From contig JAUSOY010000007.1 of the NCBI GenBank assembly GCA_030656615.1, positions 32,677-96,676 on the forward strand: a stretch of DNA of 64,000 bases. Direction: 5' to 3'. The notes below the pieces were generated by a model that made no database searches, had not been told where the DNA came from, and saw only the letters and a list, made by a program, of their open reading frames with translations. Both the position numbers and the translations under genes were made by a program. This DNA comes from Bacteroidales bacterium. Its GTDB lineage: Bacteria; Bacteroidota; Bacteroidia; Bacteroidales; TTA-H9. Positions within the stretch are counted from its first letter, which is position 1. Each line of letters opens with the position of its first letter. Below, in pieces: positions 63,878 through 64,000 of this stretch.

Positions 63878-64000
63878 TTAAGTACATATTAATTTATCTT
63901 GATAAATTTTATCAGCGGCTACCATTTTTCTGACCAAATTATTAAATATGTTCTCTTTCATTAGCGAGCGGTTTATCCTATAACAAAATTCGTTAAGGTA
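63878..64000. other. Right-edge non-coding sequence
   Basis: 123 bp of AT-rich DNA after the protease stop; a short hairpin TTATCTTGATAAATTTTATCAG-like stretch is too weak to call. No gene start is visible before the edge. Confidence 0.4.

Overview
This 64 kb window looks like chromosomal DNA of an anaerobic, fermentative member of the Bacteroidota, probably Bacteroidales or a related order. The evidence is the -7 promoter element TAnnTTTG in front of several genes, typical families (DUF349, DUF1573, DUF3857/transglutaminase, viroplasmin-RNase H, C10 peptidase, GH127, NTP_transf_4 nucleotidyltransferase), many lipoproteins, and a low to moderate G+C. No tRNA, rRNA, CRISPR array or insertion sequence was recognised.

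Layout. (1) 1-7.6 kb is a hydrogen module. A leftward operon encodes a trimeric, probably electron-bifurcating [FeFe] hydrogenase (hydC-hydB-hydA, with hydA cut by the left edge). A divergent rightward operon encodes a small [2Fe-2S] ferredoxin, a PAS-containing sensory [FeFe] hydrogenase (HydS type) and a SpoIIE-type phosphatase. A strong Rex-like operator sits between the two operons. (2) 7.7-15 kb is accessory: LysE exporter, GH127 beta-L-arabinofuranosidase lipoprotein, GNAT acetyltransferase, two lipoproteins and a ZIP metal transporter. (3) 15-28.9 kb is an envelope export system: TolC-like protein, membrane-fusion protein, one ABC ATPase and three large FtsX/MacB-type permeases. It is divergent from an NtrC-type sigma-54 activator and its histidine kinase. 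A -24/-12-like promoter and two direct repeats lie in the shared intergenic region. (4) 29-36 kb holds a membrane sensor kinase, two tandem DUF3857/transglutaminase proteins behind a duplicated 53-bp leader, and a YD-repeat-like secreted protein. (5) 36.5-48.4 kb is mostly core metabolism and housekeeping: pyruvate phosphate dikinase, TypA/BipA, a GlmU-like nucleotidyltransferase, Lon, ADP-forming acyl-CoA synthetase and RNase H. (6) 48.6-50.9 kb has a TetR regulator and a compact HTH + nucleotidyltransferase pair with its own promoter and palindromic operator, resembling a toxin-antitoxin or defence module. (7) 51-64 kb has a DUF349 protein, an aminotransferase, DUF1573, a CPA2 antiporter, a lipoprotein, a DhaL-DegV fusion resembling a one-chain fatty-acid kinase, an AMP-forming acyl-CoA ligase, a shortened AraC regulator and a C10 protease with a clipped C-terminus.

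How the genes may work together (inference): HydABC disposes of NADH and ferredoxin electrons as H2; the HydS/phosphatase arm may report H2 or redox state; ADP-forming acetyl-CoA synthetase and PPDK fit PPi/ATP-economical fermentation. The most unusual items are the hydrogen-sensing relay with its Rex-like site, the HTH-NTase module, the FakA/FakB-like fusion and the tandem leader of coupled mini-ORFs.
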